The translations under genes and the position numbers were made by a program. The notes beneath the pieces are model-generated. The model did no database searches. It had not been told where the DNA came from and was given only the letters and a program-made list of their open reading frames with translations. From positions 186,001 through 250,000 of the forward strand of contig NZ_JALJFG010000001.1 in assembly GCF_023242475.1 (NCBI RefSeq): a DNA stretch of 64,000 nucleotides. Reading direction: 5' to 3'. Shown here in pieces: positions 7,771 to 16,463 of the stretch (within the stretch, counting starts at the first letter, position 1; each line of letters opens with the position of its first letter). Source of the stretch: Pseudomonas sp. MWU15-20650 (GTDB lineage: Bacteria > Pseudomonadota > Gammaproteobacteria > Pseudomonadales > Pseudomonadaceae).

Positions 7771-9653
7771 GCGCACCTATGTTGACCTCGGCCGAACAGC
7801 GCAGCGCTGCCCGGCAATTGACCCTGGCCATGCTCGCCCTAGGGCTGCTTGTGCTGGGCCTGGTATGGCGTTGGCTGGCACCGGAGCAGACCGGCGTCAG
7901 CCAGTTGCTGCTGGGCGTGGCTTCATTGTTGGTGGCTGTGCCGGTGATGCGCTCTGCCTGGTACAGCCTACGGTTCCCCAGCCTGCACGGCATCACTGAC
8001 CAATTGATCGCCTTGGCCATGCTCGGCGCTTGGGCCACTGGCGATCTGCTGACCGCGGCCTTGCTGCCGATCATCATGATCTTCGGCCACGTGCTGGAAG
8101 AGCGCAGCGTGATCGGCTCCCAAGAGGCGATCCATGCGCTGGGCAAGCTGACCCGCAGCCATGCGCGGTTGGTGCAGGCTGATGGCAGCATTGTTGAGGT
8201 GGATAACGGCACGCTGAATCCCGGTGATATCGTCGAGGTGCGTGCCGGCGACCGGGTGCCGGCCGATGGTGTGGTGCTGTCCGGCCAGGCGAGCCTGGAC
8301 ACGGCGCCGATCACCGGTGAGTCGGTGCCCTTGGAAGCCAGCGCCGGCGTGCAGGTGTTTGGCGGGGCGATCAACCTTGATGGCTTGCTGCGCCTTGAAG
8401 TCACGCGCACCGGTCATGAGTCGACCCTGGGCAAAGTCATCGCGCTGATGCAGAACGCCGAGCGCTCCAAGCCACCGATCACGCGGCTGCTGGAACGTTA
8501 TGCCGGCAGCTATATGGTGCTGGTGCTGTTGTTGGCCGCCGTGACCTGGTTTGTCACCAATGACGCCCAGGCGATGCTCGCCGTGCTGGTTGCAGCGTGC
8601 CCATGTGCCTTGGTGCTGTCGGCGCCGGCCACGGCGATTGCCGGGATTGCCGTGGCCGCGCGCCATGGGATTCTGATTCGCAGCTCGGCGTTTCTCGAAG
8701 AATTGGCCGACCTGACCTCGCTGGTGGTCGACAAGACCGGCACCCTGACCTTTGGCACCCTGCGTTTGCAGTCTATCGAGACGACCGCGCCGGATCGCCA
8801 GAGGTTGCTGAACCTGGCGGCCAGCCTTGGCTCGGCAAGCAGTCACCCGGTCAGCCGGGCGTTGGCGGGGCTGGCGACGCAGGAGCAACTGTGGGGGCTG
8901 GCGGACATTCGCGAACGTCAGGGCCTTGGGGTGGTGGCGCAGACTGAGCAGGGCGAGGCGGCGCTGGGGCGGCCGGAGTTGTTCGAACAATTGGGTATCG
9001 TGACCACTCAGGTCCCCGACCATGATGGTCCGATTGCCGGGCTGGCGTTGAACGGGCAGTTTCTCGCCTGGTTGCTGTTGGCCGACAGCGTCAAGCCAGA
9101 GGCGCGACAGGCGCTGCAGGAACTGCGTGATCTGGGCCTGGGCCGTCAACTGCTGCTGACCGGCGACCGCCAAAGCGTGGCCGACAGCCTGGCGCTGGAC
9201 GTGGGTATCAGCGATGTCGAAGCCCAGGCGCTGCCGGAAGACAAGCTCAACCGCGTGTTGGGGGAAATCAGTAGCGGCTTCCGGCCGATGGTGGTGGGGG
9301 ACGGTATCAACGATTCCCTGGCGCTCAAGGCGGGTGTGGTTGGCGTGGCTATGGGAGCCGGCGGTGCGGACATTGCCCTGGCGTCGGCGGATGTCGTACT
9401 GATCGGCAGTGACCTGCGCCGTCTCGGCACCTGTGTGCGCCTGAGTCGCCAGTGCCGGCAGACGTTGCAGGTCAACGTGGTGATCGGCTTGGGCTGGACG
9501 CTGGCCATCGTGGTGTTCGCGGCGTTTGGCTGGCTGGGGGCGGCCGGCGCGATGATTGCGGCGGTGCTGCATAACCTGAGTACCTTGCTGGTACTGGGGA
9601 ACGCGGGGCGTTTGCTGCGTTTCCAGGAGCCGCTGTTGAAGCTTGAGGAATAA
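7767..9653 (+). CDS. CPC-motif heavy-metal translocating P-type ATPase
   Basis: 628 residues. The P-type ATPase landmarks are all present: actuator TGES (183-186), transmembrane metal site CPC (278-280), phosphorylation loop DKTGT (322-326) and hinge GDGIND near 505. There is no N-terminal heavy-metal-associated (GMxCxxC) domain, so it is shorter than CopA or ZntA. The sequence after CPC (ALVLSAPATAIAGI) is closer to the Zn/Cd group than to CopA (ALGLATP). However, the last helix has LHNLSTLLVLGNAGRLLR, without the DTGAT of ZntA or the HEGGT of cobalt pumps. Metal specificity is therefore uncertain. The start at 7767 overlaps the HflC-like gene. The downstream neighbours make a copper-handling peptide system, so copper should be tested first. 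Confidence 0.88.
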   Translation: MSAPMLTSAEQRSAARQLTLAMLALGLLVLGLVWRWLAPEQTGVSQLLLGVASLLVAVPVMRSAWYSLRFPSLHGITDQLIALAMLGAWATGDLLTAALLPIIMIFGHVLEERSVIGSQEAIHALGKLTRSHARLVQADGSIVEVDNGTLNPGDIVEVRAGDRVPADGVVLSGQASLDTAPITGESVPLEASAGVQVFGGAINLDGLLRLEVTRTGHESTLGKVIALMQNAERSKPPITRLLERYAGSYMVLVLLLAAVTWFVTNDAQAMLAVLVAACPCALVLSAPATAIAGIAVAARHGILIRSSAFLEELADLTSLVVDKTGTLTFGTLRLQSIETTAPDRQRLLNLAASLGSASSHPVSRALAGLATQEQLWGLADIRERQGLGVVAQTEQGEAALGRPELFEQLGIVTTQVPDHDGPIAGLALNGQFLAWLLLADSVKPEARQALQELRDLGLGRQLLLTGDRQSVADSLALDVGISDVEAQALPEDKLNRVLGEISSGFRPMVVGDGINDSLALKAGVVGVAMGAGGADIALASADVVLIGSDLRRLGTCVRLSRQCRQTLQVNVVIGLGWTLAIVVFAAFGWLGAAGAMIAAVLHNLSTLLVLGNAGRLLRFQEPLLKLEE

Positions 9654-9677
9654 TTTTCAGAAAAGTTTTCAGTCGGC

Positions 9678-9710
9678 TGTAACGCCGATGAGGGGCCTCA
9701 CTCTAGTGGT
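9678..9710 (+). promoter_or_regulatory. Candidate ECF-sigma promoter for the bufferin operon
   Basis: TGTAACG at 9678-9684 is followed 16 bases later by CTCTAGTGG (9701-9709), a pattern like extracytoplasmic-function sigma promoters (TGTAAC-type -35, CTCT/CGTC-type -10). The precursor gene starts 61 bases downstream. Just upstream lies a direct repeat TTTTCAG-N5-TTTTCAG (9654-9672), a possible activator site. DUF2282 operons are controlled by ECF factors in several proteobacteria. The -10 match is imperfect. Confidence 0.45.
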
Positions 9711-9770
9711 ATGTCGAGACTGAGCAATCCGTTCAGACCGGCTCCACTACCGATCTATGAGGACTACACA

Positions 9771-10022
9771 ATGAACATCAAACAAGCCGTTTCCGGTGCT
9801 GCCCTGGCGATTGCTGCCGCTTCCATGTTTGCCGGTGTCGCCACCCAGGTGCAGGCCGCCGACGCTCCGGTTCATTGCTACGGTGTCACCTCCTGCAAAG
9901 GCATGAACGATTGCAAGACCGCTGAAAACGCCTGCAAAGGCCAGGCTGTTTGCAAAGGCCACGGCTTCAAGGCCATGAGCAAGGCCGATTGCGACAAGGC
10001 TGGCGGCAAAGTCGGCGAGTAA
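9771..10022 (+). CDS. bufA: Bufferin-type RiPP precursor, DUF2282 family
   Basis: 83 residues from the ATG at 9771 with GAGGA upstream; an upstream in-frame ATG at 9711 overlaps the candidate promoter and is rejected. Residues 1-29 form a clear Sec signal peptide ending in VQA. The mature 54 residues hold six cysteines (36, 42, 48, 55, 61, 74) in the Lys/Gly-rich pattern [26 protein letters not shown], typical of the six-cysteine DUF2282 group. In recently described bufferins such cysteines are converted by a DUF692 enzyme into thiooxazole-type heterocycles that bind copper in the periplasm. The DUF692 and DUF2063 genes follow directly, which makes the assignment strong. The modification here is inferred from family. 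Confidence 0.85.
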   Translation: MNIKQAVSGAALAIAAASMFAGVATQVQAADAPVHCYGVTSCKGMNDCKTAENACKGQAVCKGHGFKAMSKADCDKAGGKVGE

Positions 10023-10039
10023 GCGACAACCGAGTGCAA

Positions 10040-10064
10040 CCGCAGCGGTCCCCCACCGCTGCGG
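10040..10064 (+). terminator. Perfect hairpin between bufA and bufB (attenuator or processing site)
   Basis: A 10-bp perfect inverted repeat, CCGCAGCGGT / ACCGCTGCGG, encloses a CCCCC loop 17 bases after the bufA stop. A short TTTT lies at 10069-10072. It could be a partial terminator or an RNA-stabilising hairpin that keeps the small precursor mRNA more abundant than the enzyme mRNA. The weak T-tract argues for attenuation rather than full termination. Confidence 0.6.
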
Positions 10065-10082
10065 ACACTTTTGCGGGAGTTC

Positions 10083-10931
10083 ATGATGACCAGTTCCTTC
10101 CCCTCCCTGGGTTACGGCCTGGGTTTACGCAACGAGTACTATGAGCAGATCCTTGAGCAATCCCCTGCGGTGGATTGGTTCGAAGTGATCTCCGAGAATT
10201 ATCTGGTGCAGGGTGGTAAAGCCTTGTACTACCTGGATGCGATCGCCGAGCGTTATCCCCTGGTGATGCATGGCGTGTCCCTGTCCATTGGCGGGCCCCA
10301 TGCCCTGGACAGTGACTACCTTAAGCAAATCAAAGCGTTGGCCGAGCGTATCGAGCCGGCATGGATCTCCGATCACCTGTGCTGGAGCCGTGGCAGCGCG
10401 CATCAGTTGCATGACCTGCTGCCTCTGCCTTACACCGAAGAAAGCCTCTACCACGTGGCTGGCCGTGTGCGTCAGGTGCAGGAGGCCTTGCAGCGCCCGC
10501 TGGTGCTGGAAAACGTCTCCAGTTATGTGCGCTCCAAGGCGGATGAGTTCACCGAGTGGGAGTTTCTTAACGCGCTGACCCACCTCACCGGGTGCCAGTT
10601 GCTGCTGGACGTAAACAATGTCTACGTCAGTTCGCGCAACCATGGCTTTGATGCCTGGACGTTTATTCGCAACCTCCCGCCCGAGAGCATTCGCCAACTG
10701 CACTTGGCCGGGCATATGGACTACGGCGACTATGTGGTCGATACCCATGACCATCCGGTGTGCGATCCGGTGTGGGCGCTCTATCAACAGACACTTGAGC
10801 ATTTGGGCCCCGTGTCGACGCTGCTGGAGCGCGATGACCATTTCCCTCCGTTCGAAGCGTTGCTCACCGAGTTGAACAAGGCCCGTGAGTTGGGCGCCAG
10901 CGCCTTGGCCAGGAGATCGCTATGCGCCTGA
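10083..10931 (+). CDS. bufB: MNIO-family RiPP maturase, DUF692 (BufB)
   Basis: 282 residues from the ATG at 10083; a second ATG at 10086 has better spacing from GGGAG (10075-10079) and may be the true start. DUF692 enzymes are TIM-barrel, multinuclear non-heme iron oxidases (MNIO, like MbnB) that modify cysteines in peptide precursors. Candidate iron ligands are visible in order: MHGVSLSIGG, ISDHLCWS, VLENVSSYV, LLDVNNVYV, LHLAGHM and DTHDHPV. The precursor gene lies just upstream and the partner gene overlaps downstream by 10 bases, the standard bufA-bufB-bufC order. It acts in the cytosol before export of the peptide. The family is certain; the exact product is inferred. Confidence 0.88.
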   Translation: MMTSSFPSLGYGLGLRNEYYEQILEQSPAVDWFEVISENYLVQGGKALYYLDAIAERYPLVMHGVSLSIGGPHALDSDYLKQIKALAERIEPAWISDHLCWSRGSAHQLHDLLPLPYTEESLYHVAGRVRQVQEALQRPLVLENVSSYVRSKADEFTEWEFLNALTHLTGCQLLLDVNNVYVSSRNHGFDAWTFIRNLPPESIRQLHLAGHMDYGDYVVDTHDHPVCDPVWALYQQTLEHLGPVSTLLERDDHFPPFEALLTELNKARELGASALARRSLCA

Positions 10932-11710
10932 CCGATTGGCAGTTGGCCTTTGAACAGCATTTATTATCTGAAAGCCCGGTGGCCAACGCCGGTTTTGCCG
11001 CCACCTTGCTGGGTGGGCCAACGCTGGATGTGAGCACCGGTCTGGCGATTTATCACAACGCCTACGTGTCGCGCTTGCAGGAAGTCCTGCGCCACGACTT
11101 CGCTGCCATCTGGTACTGGTTGGGCGATGATGAATTTGAGTTGCTGGCCGACGCCTATATTCGTCGTTATCCCTCGGCGCATTACAGTCTGCGCTGGTTG
11201 GGGGAGCGCTTTGCGATGTTCATTCTCGAGCATCTGGTGGCTGAACAAAGTGCGCCGTTGGCGGAACTGGCGCGGTTGGAATGGATGTTCACCCTGGCGT
11301 TTGATGCGCCCCAGGGGGCGCCGCTGATGCTCAACGACATGGCGCGCCTGCCGGCTGAAGACTGGCCCGCTTTGCAAGTCACCCTGACACCGTCGGTGCA
11401 GCAGGTGCTTTGCCGCTTCAACTCGTTAGCGATCTGGCGGGCCAGCAAGGATGAATCGGACTTTCCGGGCAGCCAGGCGTTGGATTCGGCGCACATCTGC
11501 CTGGTATGGCGCCACCAGAACGTGTGTCATTACCGCAGCCTGGAATCCGCTGAAGCCGATGCTCTGGTGGGAATGGTCACCACCGGCTGGAGTTTTTCAG
11601 AACTGTGTGCCGCGTTGGCAGTCACTTATGGAGAGGGTGCGCCACTGCAAGCGGTGACATGGCTGAAACAATGGGTCCAGGACGGTTTGCTCGAGCGCCG
11701 AGCCCTATAG
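10922..11710 (+). CDS. bufC: MNIO partner protein, DUF2063 (BufC)
   Basis: 262 residues, ATG at 10922 inside the end of bufB, with AGGAGA at 10911-10916. The N-terminal 100 residues match the DUF2063/HvfC_N pattern (LTDWQLAFEQHLLS, then TGLAIYHNAYVSRLQEVLRH and FAAIWYWLGDDEFELLA). In the related MbnC and HvfC proteins this domain binds the precursor and presents it to the MNIO enzyme. The C-terminal half is less conserved. No DoxX-type membrane gene (bufD/gigT) follows, which other bufferin operons often have; the next gene is a lipid enzyme with its own leader. Confidence 0.85.
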   Translation: MRLTDWQLAFEQHLLSESPVANAGFAATLLGGPTLDVSTGLAIYHNAYVSRLQEVLRHDFAAIWYWLGDDEFELLADAYIRRYPSAHYSLRWLGERFAMFILEHLVAEQSAPLAELARLEWMFTLAFDAPQGAPLMLNDMARLPAEDWPALQVTLTPSVQQVLCRFNSLAIWRASKDESDFPGSQALDSAHICLVWRHQNVCHYRSLESAEADALVGMVTTGWSFSELCAALAVTYGEGAPLQAVTWLKQWVQDGLLERRAL

Positions 11711-11796
11711 AGGAACGCTATTAATTCGATAGCCTCCTACTTTGTCATCGGATGGTCTACCCTCATTCCAGACGTCTGAAACAAGGGGGACTACTC

Positions 11797-12981
11797 ATGC
11801 TCGCGCAACTTCCACCGGCCTTACAGAATCTTCAGCTACCGCTGCGTCTTCGACTCTGGGACGGCCATGAATTCAACTTGGGCCCCGAGCCCAGTGTGAC
11901 TATCGTGGTGAAGGACCCCACGGTTGTCTCGCAGCTGACTCATCCAACGCTCAACTCGCTGGGCGAAGCCTTCGTCGAGGGAAAACTGGAGCTGGAAGGC
12001 TCCATCGCCGAGGTGATCAGGGTATGTGACGAATTGAGTCATGCCTTGGTCGATGACGACGAGGGGAGTCGTCCGGTGCGCTCGATCCACGACAAAGCCA
12101 CTGACGCAGCGGCCATTTCCTACCATTACGACCTGTCCAACGAGTTCTACCAGCTATGGCTGGACCAGGACATGGCTTACTCCTGCGGCTATTTCGAAAC
12201 CGGCAGCGAATCCATCGACCAGGCGCAACAAGACAAATTTCGCCACCTGTGCCGCAAGCTGCGGTTGCAGCCGGGCGAGTATTTGCTCGACGTAGGTTGC
12301 GGTTGGGGTGGCCTGGCGCGCTTTGCGGCGCGGGAGTTCGGGGTCAAGGTGTTGGGCATCACCCTGAGCAAGGAACAGCTGGCGCTCGCCAAGGAGCGGG
12401 TGAAAGCGGAAGGTCTGGAAGACCAGATCGACCTGCAGTTGCTCGACTACCGTGACCTGCCCCAGGACGGCCGTTTCGACAAAGTGGTGAGCGTGGGCAT
12501 GTTCGAACACGTCGGCCACGCCAACCTGGCGGAGTACTGCAGGGTCTTGGTTGGCGCGGTGCGTGAAGGCGGCCTGGTGATGAACCATGGCATTACCGCC
12601 AAGCACACCGATGGTCGGCCGGTCGGCCGTGGCGCAGGGGATTTTATCGAGCGCTACGTTTTCCCCAATGGCGAGCTGCCGCACCTGGCGATGATGACTG
12701 CCGAGATCAGTGAAGTCGGGTTGGAAGTGGTGGACGTGGAAAGCCTGCGCCTGCACTACGCGCGCACCCTGGACCATTGGAGCGAGCGGCTGGAAGACAA
12801 CCTGGACGCGGCGGCGAAGATGGTGCCGGAGCAGGCATTGCGGATCTGGCGGCTATACTTGGCCGGTTGCGCCTATGCGTTTGCCCGCGGGTGGATCAAC
12901 CTGCACCAGATCCTGGCGGTAAAACCTCACGCCGATGGCAGCCATGAATTGCCGTGGACACGGGAAGATATCTACCGCTGA
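11797..12981 (+). CDS. cfaB: Cyclopropane-fatty-acyl-phospholipid synthase
   Basis: 394 residues from the ATG at 11797, preceded by AAGGGGGA. It converts double bonds of unsaturated phospholipid acyl chains into cyclopropane rings using S-adenosylmethionine, at the inner-membrane surface. The SAM motif LLDVGCGWGGLARFAA lies near residues 163-178. The family-typical YHYDLSNEFYQLWLD and MFEHVGHANL are present. Adjacency to a cardiolipin synthase matches the cfaB-cls neighbourhood of P. putida, which is the reason for the symbol. Pseudomonas cfaB is RpoS-dependent; TCTACCCT at 11756-11763 could be a stationary-phase -10 element, but the match is only partial. A REP palindrome follows the stop. 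Confidence 0.88.
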   Translation: MLAQLPPALQNLQLPLRLRLWDGHEFNLGPEPSVTIVVKDPTVVSQLTHPTLNSLGEAFVEGKLELEGSIAEVIRVCDELSHALVDDDEGSRPVRSIHDKATDAAAISYHYDLSNEFYQLWLDQDMAYSCGYFETGSESIDQAQQDKFRHLCRKLRLQPGEYLLDVGCGWGGLARFAAREFGVKVLGITLSKEQLALAKERVKAEGLEDQIDLQLLDYRDLPQDGRFDKVVSVGMFEHVGHANLAEYCRVLVGAVREGGLVMNHGITAKHTDGRPVGRGAGDFIERYVFPNGELPHLAMMTAEISEVGLEVVDVESLRLHYARTLDHWSERLEDNLDAAAKMVPEQALRIWRLYLAGCAYAFARGWINLHQILAVKPHADGSHELPWTREDIYR

Positions 12982-12990
12982 AGGGCTAAA

Positions 12991-13015
12991 TGTGGGAGGG
13001 GGCTTGCCTCCCACA
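12991..13015. repeat. REP-type palindrome (TGTGGGAGG family)
   Basis: TGTGGGAGG and CCTCCCACA form a perfect 9-bp stem around GGGCTTG between the convergent cfaB and cls genes. The sequence has the GTGGGAGGGGGCTTGC core abundant in P. fluorescens-group intergenic regions. It may also slow transcription from both sides. Confidence 0.85.
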
Positions 13016-13034
13016 GTGTTTACCGTGTTGTCTG

Positions 13035-14474
13035 TTAGAGAATCGGTGAAATAAGCCGCGCGACCCGCATGCCCAGTTGTTGAAGGCGGCGAGTCTCGCG
13101 GCTTTCTTCCTGGCTGACTTCATGGGCCAGGGCGAAGTCGTCCAGCAGCATGTGTTCCACCTCGCTGGCAAAAGCCTTATCGACGGTCAGCAACATCACT
13201 TCGAAATTGAGCCTGAACGAACGGTTGTCCATATTCGCACTGCCGATGGCGCTGATTTCGCTGTCCACCAACACCACTTTCTGATGCAGGAAGCCCGGCT
13301 TATAGCGGAACACCCGCACCCCGGCGCGCACCGCTTCGATCGCGTAAAGGCTGGACGCGGCATAGACAATGCGGTGGTCGGGCCGCGATGGTAGCAGCAG
13401 GCGTACGTCCACCCCGCGCAGTACCGCCAGGCGCAGGGCGGAAAACACGGCTTCGTCGGGGATGAAATACGGGCTGGTGATCCACACGCGTTCGGTCGCC
13501 GCGTGGATGGCCTCGACGAAAAACAGCGAGCAGGTTTCATAAGGATCGGCCGGGCCGCTGGCGAGCAGTTGGCAGAGCACGCCGTGGTCGGGGTAGGCGT
13601 CCGGCAGAATCAACGGCGGCAACTCGCGCGCGGCCCAGAACCAGTCTTCGGCGAATGACTCCTGCAGGCATGCCACCACCGGGCCGCTGACCTGTACGTG
13701 GGTATCGCGCCACGGCGCCAACGGCGGTTTTTTCCCCAAGTACTCATCGCCGACGTTATGCCCGCCAACAAAACCGGTAATGCCATCCACCACCACGATC
13801 TTGCGATGGTTGCGGAAATTGACTTGGAAACGATTGAGCCAGCCACTGCGCGTGGCGAACGCCTTGACCTGCACCCCCGCGTCGCGCAGCGTTTGCACAT
13901 AGTGATGGGGCAGGGCATGGCTGCCGATGCGGTCGTACAGGACATAAATGGCCACGCCTTGGGCGGCCTTTTCCTTCAACAGAGCATGCAATTGGCGACC
14001 CAGTTCATCGTCATGAATGATGAAGAACTGAAACAGCACAGCGGTTTTTGCGTTGCGAATGGCTTCGAAGATCGCGCCGAAGGTGGCATCGCCATTAATC
14101 AGCAAGCGTACCTCGTTATTGGCCAGGCATGGCATGCGACCCAACTTGGGCATGGCCCGCAGGGAAGCGTAGGCGCGGGAGTCGCGCGCGGCCAGGGCTT
14201 CCTCGACCCACGGGCGCCAGTTCAGCTCGGTGATGGCGGTGTGCATTTCCTGGTTGGCCTGGCGACGGGCCTGGATGTACGCATCAAAGGTGCTACGGCC
14301 GAAGATCAGGTAGGGGATCAGCGTCAGGTAGGGCATGAACATCAGTGACAAGGCCCAGGCGATCGAGCCCTGTGCGGTCCTGACGGTCAGCACCGCATGG
14401 ATCGCGGCGAGGGTCCCGAGAAAGTGCAGCGAGGCGATGAAATAGGCGAGCAAGTGCGGGCCAAAGAAATCCAT
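13035..14474 (-). CDS. cls: Cardiolipin synthase
   Basis: 479 residues. Two phospholipase-D motifs are intact: [20 protein letters not shown] (about 219-238) and [20 protein letters not shown] (about 397-416). Two hydrophobic helices lie in the first 60 residues, as in ClsA. The enzyme condenses two phosphatidylglycerol molecules into cardiolipin and glycerol at the inner membrane. It converges with the cyclopropane synthase gene, so two membrane-lipid enzymes sit tail to tail. Length and architecture are normal; nothing odd was seen. Confidence 0.93.
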   Translation of the reverse strand: MDFFGPHLLAYFIASLHFLGTLAAIHAVLTVRTAQGSIAWALSLMFMPYLTLIPYLIFGRSTFDAYIQARRQANQEMHTAITELNWRPWVEEALAARDSRAYASLRAMPKLGRMPCLANNEVRLLINGDATFGAIFEAIRNAKTAVLFQFFIIHDDELGRQLHALLKEKAAQGVAIYVLYDRIGSHALPHHYVQTLRDAGVQVKAFATRSGWLNRFQVNFRNHRKIVVVDGITGFVGGHNVGDEYLGKKPPLAPWRDTHVQVSGPVVACLQESFAEDWFWAARELPPLILPDAYPDHGVLCQLLASGPADPYETCSLFFVEAIHAATERVWITSPYFIPDEAVFSALRLAVLRGVDVRLLLPSRPDHRIVYAASSLYAIEAVRAGVRVFRYKPGFLHQKVVLVDSEISAIGSANMDNRSFRLNFEVMLLTVDKAFASEVEHMLLDDFALAHEVSQEESRETRRLQQLGMRVARLISPIL

Positions 14475-14604
14475 GAACGACGTAACTCCAGGCAGTCCAA
14501 TGCGTAACAGACCATGAACGGCTGCGAATGTCGCTATTTTATTTGCCGTGCAACACTGGCAGCTTTGCGGCGTCTAACGCCCACATTTACCCAGGAGTTA
14601 CCCG

Positions 14605-15126
14605 ATGAATGCTCGTCTGCTTGGTTTGGCCATGGTTGTTGGTTTGTCGTTGCCTGTGGCGGCGCAGGCGCAGATGTTGGCGCCGGGCTTGTGGGAATTG
14701 ACCACCAGCAATATGAAAGTGGATAACCAGGACCTGCCGGACCTTTCGCTGATTCTGGGTCAGCTCAAGCAACAGATGACCCCTGAACAGCGCGCCATGC
14801 TGGAAAAGCAGGGCATCACCATGGCCGGTAAAGGCGTACAGGTATGCCTGACCCCTGCCCAGGTTGCCTCTGACTCGATCCCCCTGACCGACCCGCAATC
14901 GGGGTGCAAACAGCAAGTGACCGACAAGACCGGCAACCAATGGACATTCCGTTTCAGCTGCCCTAAAGCCCAAGGTACCGGTGTCGCGACGTTCCAGAGC
15001 CAGCAGGAATTCACCACGACCGTTAATGGCACGTTCAACGCCACCGGCATTCAGCAGAAGGGCAGCCTGGACACCCACGCGCAGTGGCTGGGCAACGACT
15101 GCGGTACCGTCAAACCCCGCGCTTAA
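14605..15126 (+). CDS. Periplasmic DUF3617 family protein
   Basis: 173 residues with AGGAG at a good distance from the ATG at 14605. A signal peptide ends at AQAQ (about residue 23), followed by APGLWELTTSNMKV, the N-terminal signature of DUF3617 proteins. Four cysteines in the mature part (QVCLTPAQ, SGCKQQV, FSCPKA, NDCGTVK) could form two disulphides in the periplasm. The function of the family is unknown. The gene stands alone and converges with the dihydroorotase gene, their ends overlapping by four bases. Confidence 0.8.
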   Translation: MNARLLGLAMVVGLSLPVAAQAQMLAPGLWELTTSNMKVDNQDLPDLSLILGQLKQQMTPEQRAMLEKQGITMAGKGVQVCLTPAQVASDSIPLTDPQSGCKQQVTDKTGNQWTFRFSCPKAQGTGVATFQSQQEFTTTVNGTFNATGIQQKGSLDTHAQWLGNDCGTVKPRA

Positions 15127-16460
15127 CGCTGAAAATGCAGGGGCAAACCCTGGCAACTGTCGACCACCTGGCCGTTGTGCCAGGCCAGGTGGCCGGAGAC
15201 CAGCGTCGTGCTGACGCTGTGGCGAAAGCTGCGATCAGCGAAGGGCGTCCAGCCGCAGCGAGCGAGAATCGGTTGGCTGCTGACCGGCTTACCTTCGGGT
15301 TCGGGTTTGATCAGCACCAGGTCGGCCCAATAGCCTTCACGTAGATAGCCCCGGTCCGGGATGGCAAATAAATCGGCCACCCGGTGACTGGTTTTGGCGA
15401 CCAGCGTGGTCAGTGGCAGATGCCCGTCGATCACCAACTCCAGCAACGCCGGCAGTGCGTGCTGCACCAGCGGCAACCCGGACGGCGCTTCGCGGTAGTT
15501 CAACTGTTTCTGCGCCCAGGTATGCGGTGCATGGTCAGTACCAATCACATCCAGGCGATCACTCAGCAAGGCCAGGCGCAGGGCGTCGCGGTCGGCGCGA
15601 GTCTTGATCGCCGGGTTGCATTTGATCTGGTGGCCCAGGCGATGATAGTCGCGGTCGTCGAACAGCAGATGGTGCAGGCAGACTTCGGCGGTGATGCGTT
15701 TTTCGGCCAGGGGCTTGTCTTCAAACAGTGCCAGTTCGCGGGCGCTGGTCAGGTGCAATACGTGCAAGCGCGTGCCGTGACGCTTGGCCAGCTCCACGGC
15801 AAAAGATGACGAGCGATAACAGGCTTCGGCGTCGCGGATCAGCGGGTGAGCCACGGCGGGGATGCGCTCGCCGAAGCGCTCGCGCAGGCGTTGTTCGTTG
15901 GCCAGGATGCTGGGCGTGTGTTCGCAGTGAGCGAGCAGGAGGGTCGGCACTTCGGCAAACAGGCGTTCAAGGATGCGCGGGTCGTCCACCAGCATGTTGC
16001 CGGTGGAGGCACCCATGAACACTTTGACCCCGGCCACCTCGCACGGGTCGAGGGCGGCGACGATGTCGAGGTTGTCGTTGCTCACGCCAAAGTGAAAGCC
16101 GTAGTTGGCCACCGAATGCAACGCGGCGCGGCGTTTTTTATCGGCCAGGGCTTCCAGGTCCAGGGTTGCTGGTTGGGTGTTGGGCATGTCCATGAAGCTG
16201 GTGATCCCACCAGCCACCGCCGCTCGGGACTCACTGTAGAAACTGCCTTTGTCCGGCGCGCCGGGCTCACGAAAATGCACTTGGTCATCGATCATTCCCG
16301 GCATTAACCATTGGCCTTCGGCGTCGATTTCCACGGGTTCGTTATCGCTTTCAATGCTGCTGGCAATGTTCTCGATACGGCCATTGGCGACCAGCACATC
16401 GGCGTCGAATATCTGGCCTTCATTCACCAGGCGGGCATTGCGAATCAACAGGCGGCTCAT
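15123..16460 (-). CDS. Dihydroorotase paralogue (PyrC/PyrQ type, class I) of the zinc-starvation operon
   Basis: 445 residues. The amidohydrolase metal site is visible as MIDDQVHFREPGAPDKGSF; further ligand candidates are GVKVFMGAST (carboxylated-lysine region), LAHCEHT, LHVLHLTS and GTDHAPHTWAQK. It converts carbamoyl-aspartate to dihydroorotate in pyrimidine synthesis. It is the last gene of an operon led by folE2 under a Zur box, like the Zur-controlled pyrimidine paralogue in the P. aeruginosa folE2 cluster. The inference is a back-up enzyme for low zinc. Only three bases separate it from the carbonic anhydrase gene. Confidence 0.85.
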   Translation of the reverse strand: MSRLLIRNARLVNEGQIFDADVLVANGRIENIASSIESDNEPVEIDAEGQWLMPGMIDDQVHFREPGAPDKGSFYSESRAAVAGGITSFMDMPNTQPATLDLEALADKKRRAALHSVANYGFHFGVSNDNLDIVAALDPCEVAGVKVFMGASTGNMLVDDPRILERLFAEVPTLLLAHCEHTPSILANEQRLRERFGERIPAVAHPLIRDAEACYRSSSFAVELAKRHGTRLHVLHLTSARELALFEDKPLAEKRITAEVCLHHLLFDDRDYHRLGHQIKCNPAIKTRADRDALRLALLSDRLDVIGTDHAPHTWAQKQLNYREAPSGLPLVQHALPALLELVIDGHLPLTTLVAKTSHRVADLFAIPDRGYLREGYWADLVLIKPEPEGKPVSSQPILARCGWTPFADRSFRHSVSTTLVSGHLAWHNGQVVDSCQGLPLHFQR

Positions 16461-16463
16461 GGT

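Noticed and set aside
7968..9572. 534-codon minus-strand frame opposite the P-type ATPase
   Set aside because: The ATPase motifs on the plus strand are complete; the antisense product has no recognisable feature.
10083..10931. Methanobactin operon (mbnB) as an alternative for the DUF692 gene
   Set aside because: The precursor has a Sec signal and the DUF2282 six-cysteine pattern, and the partner is DUF2063, so the bufferin type fits better.
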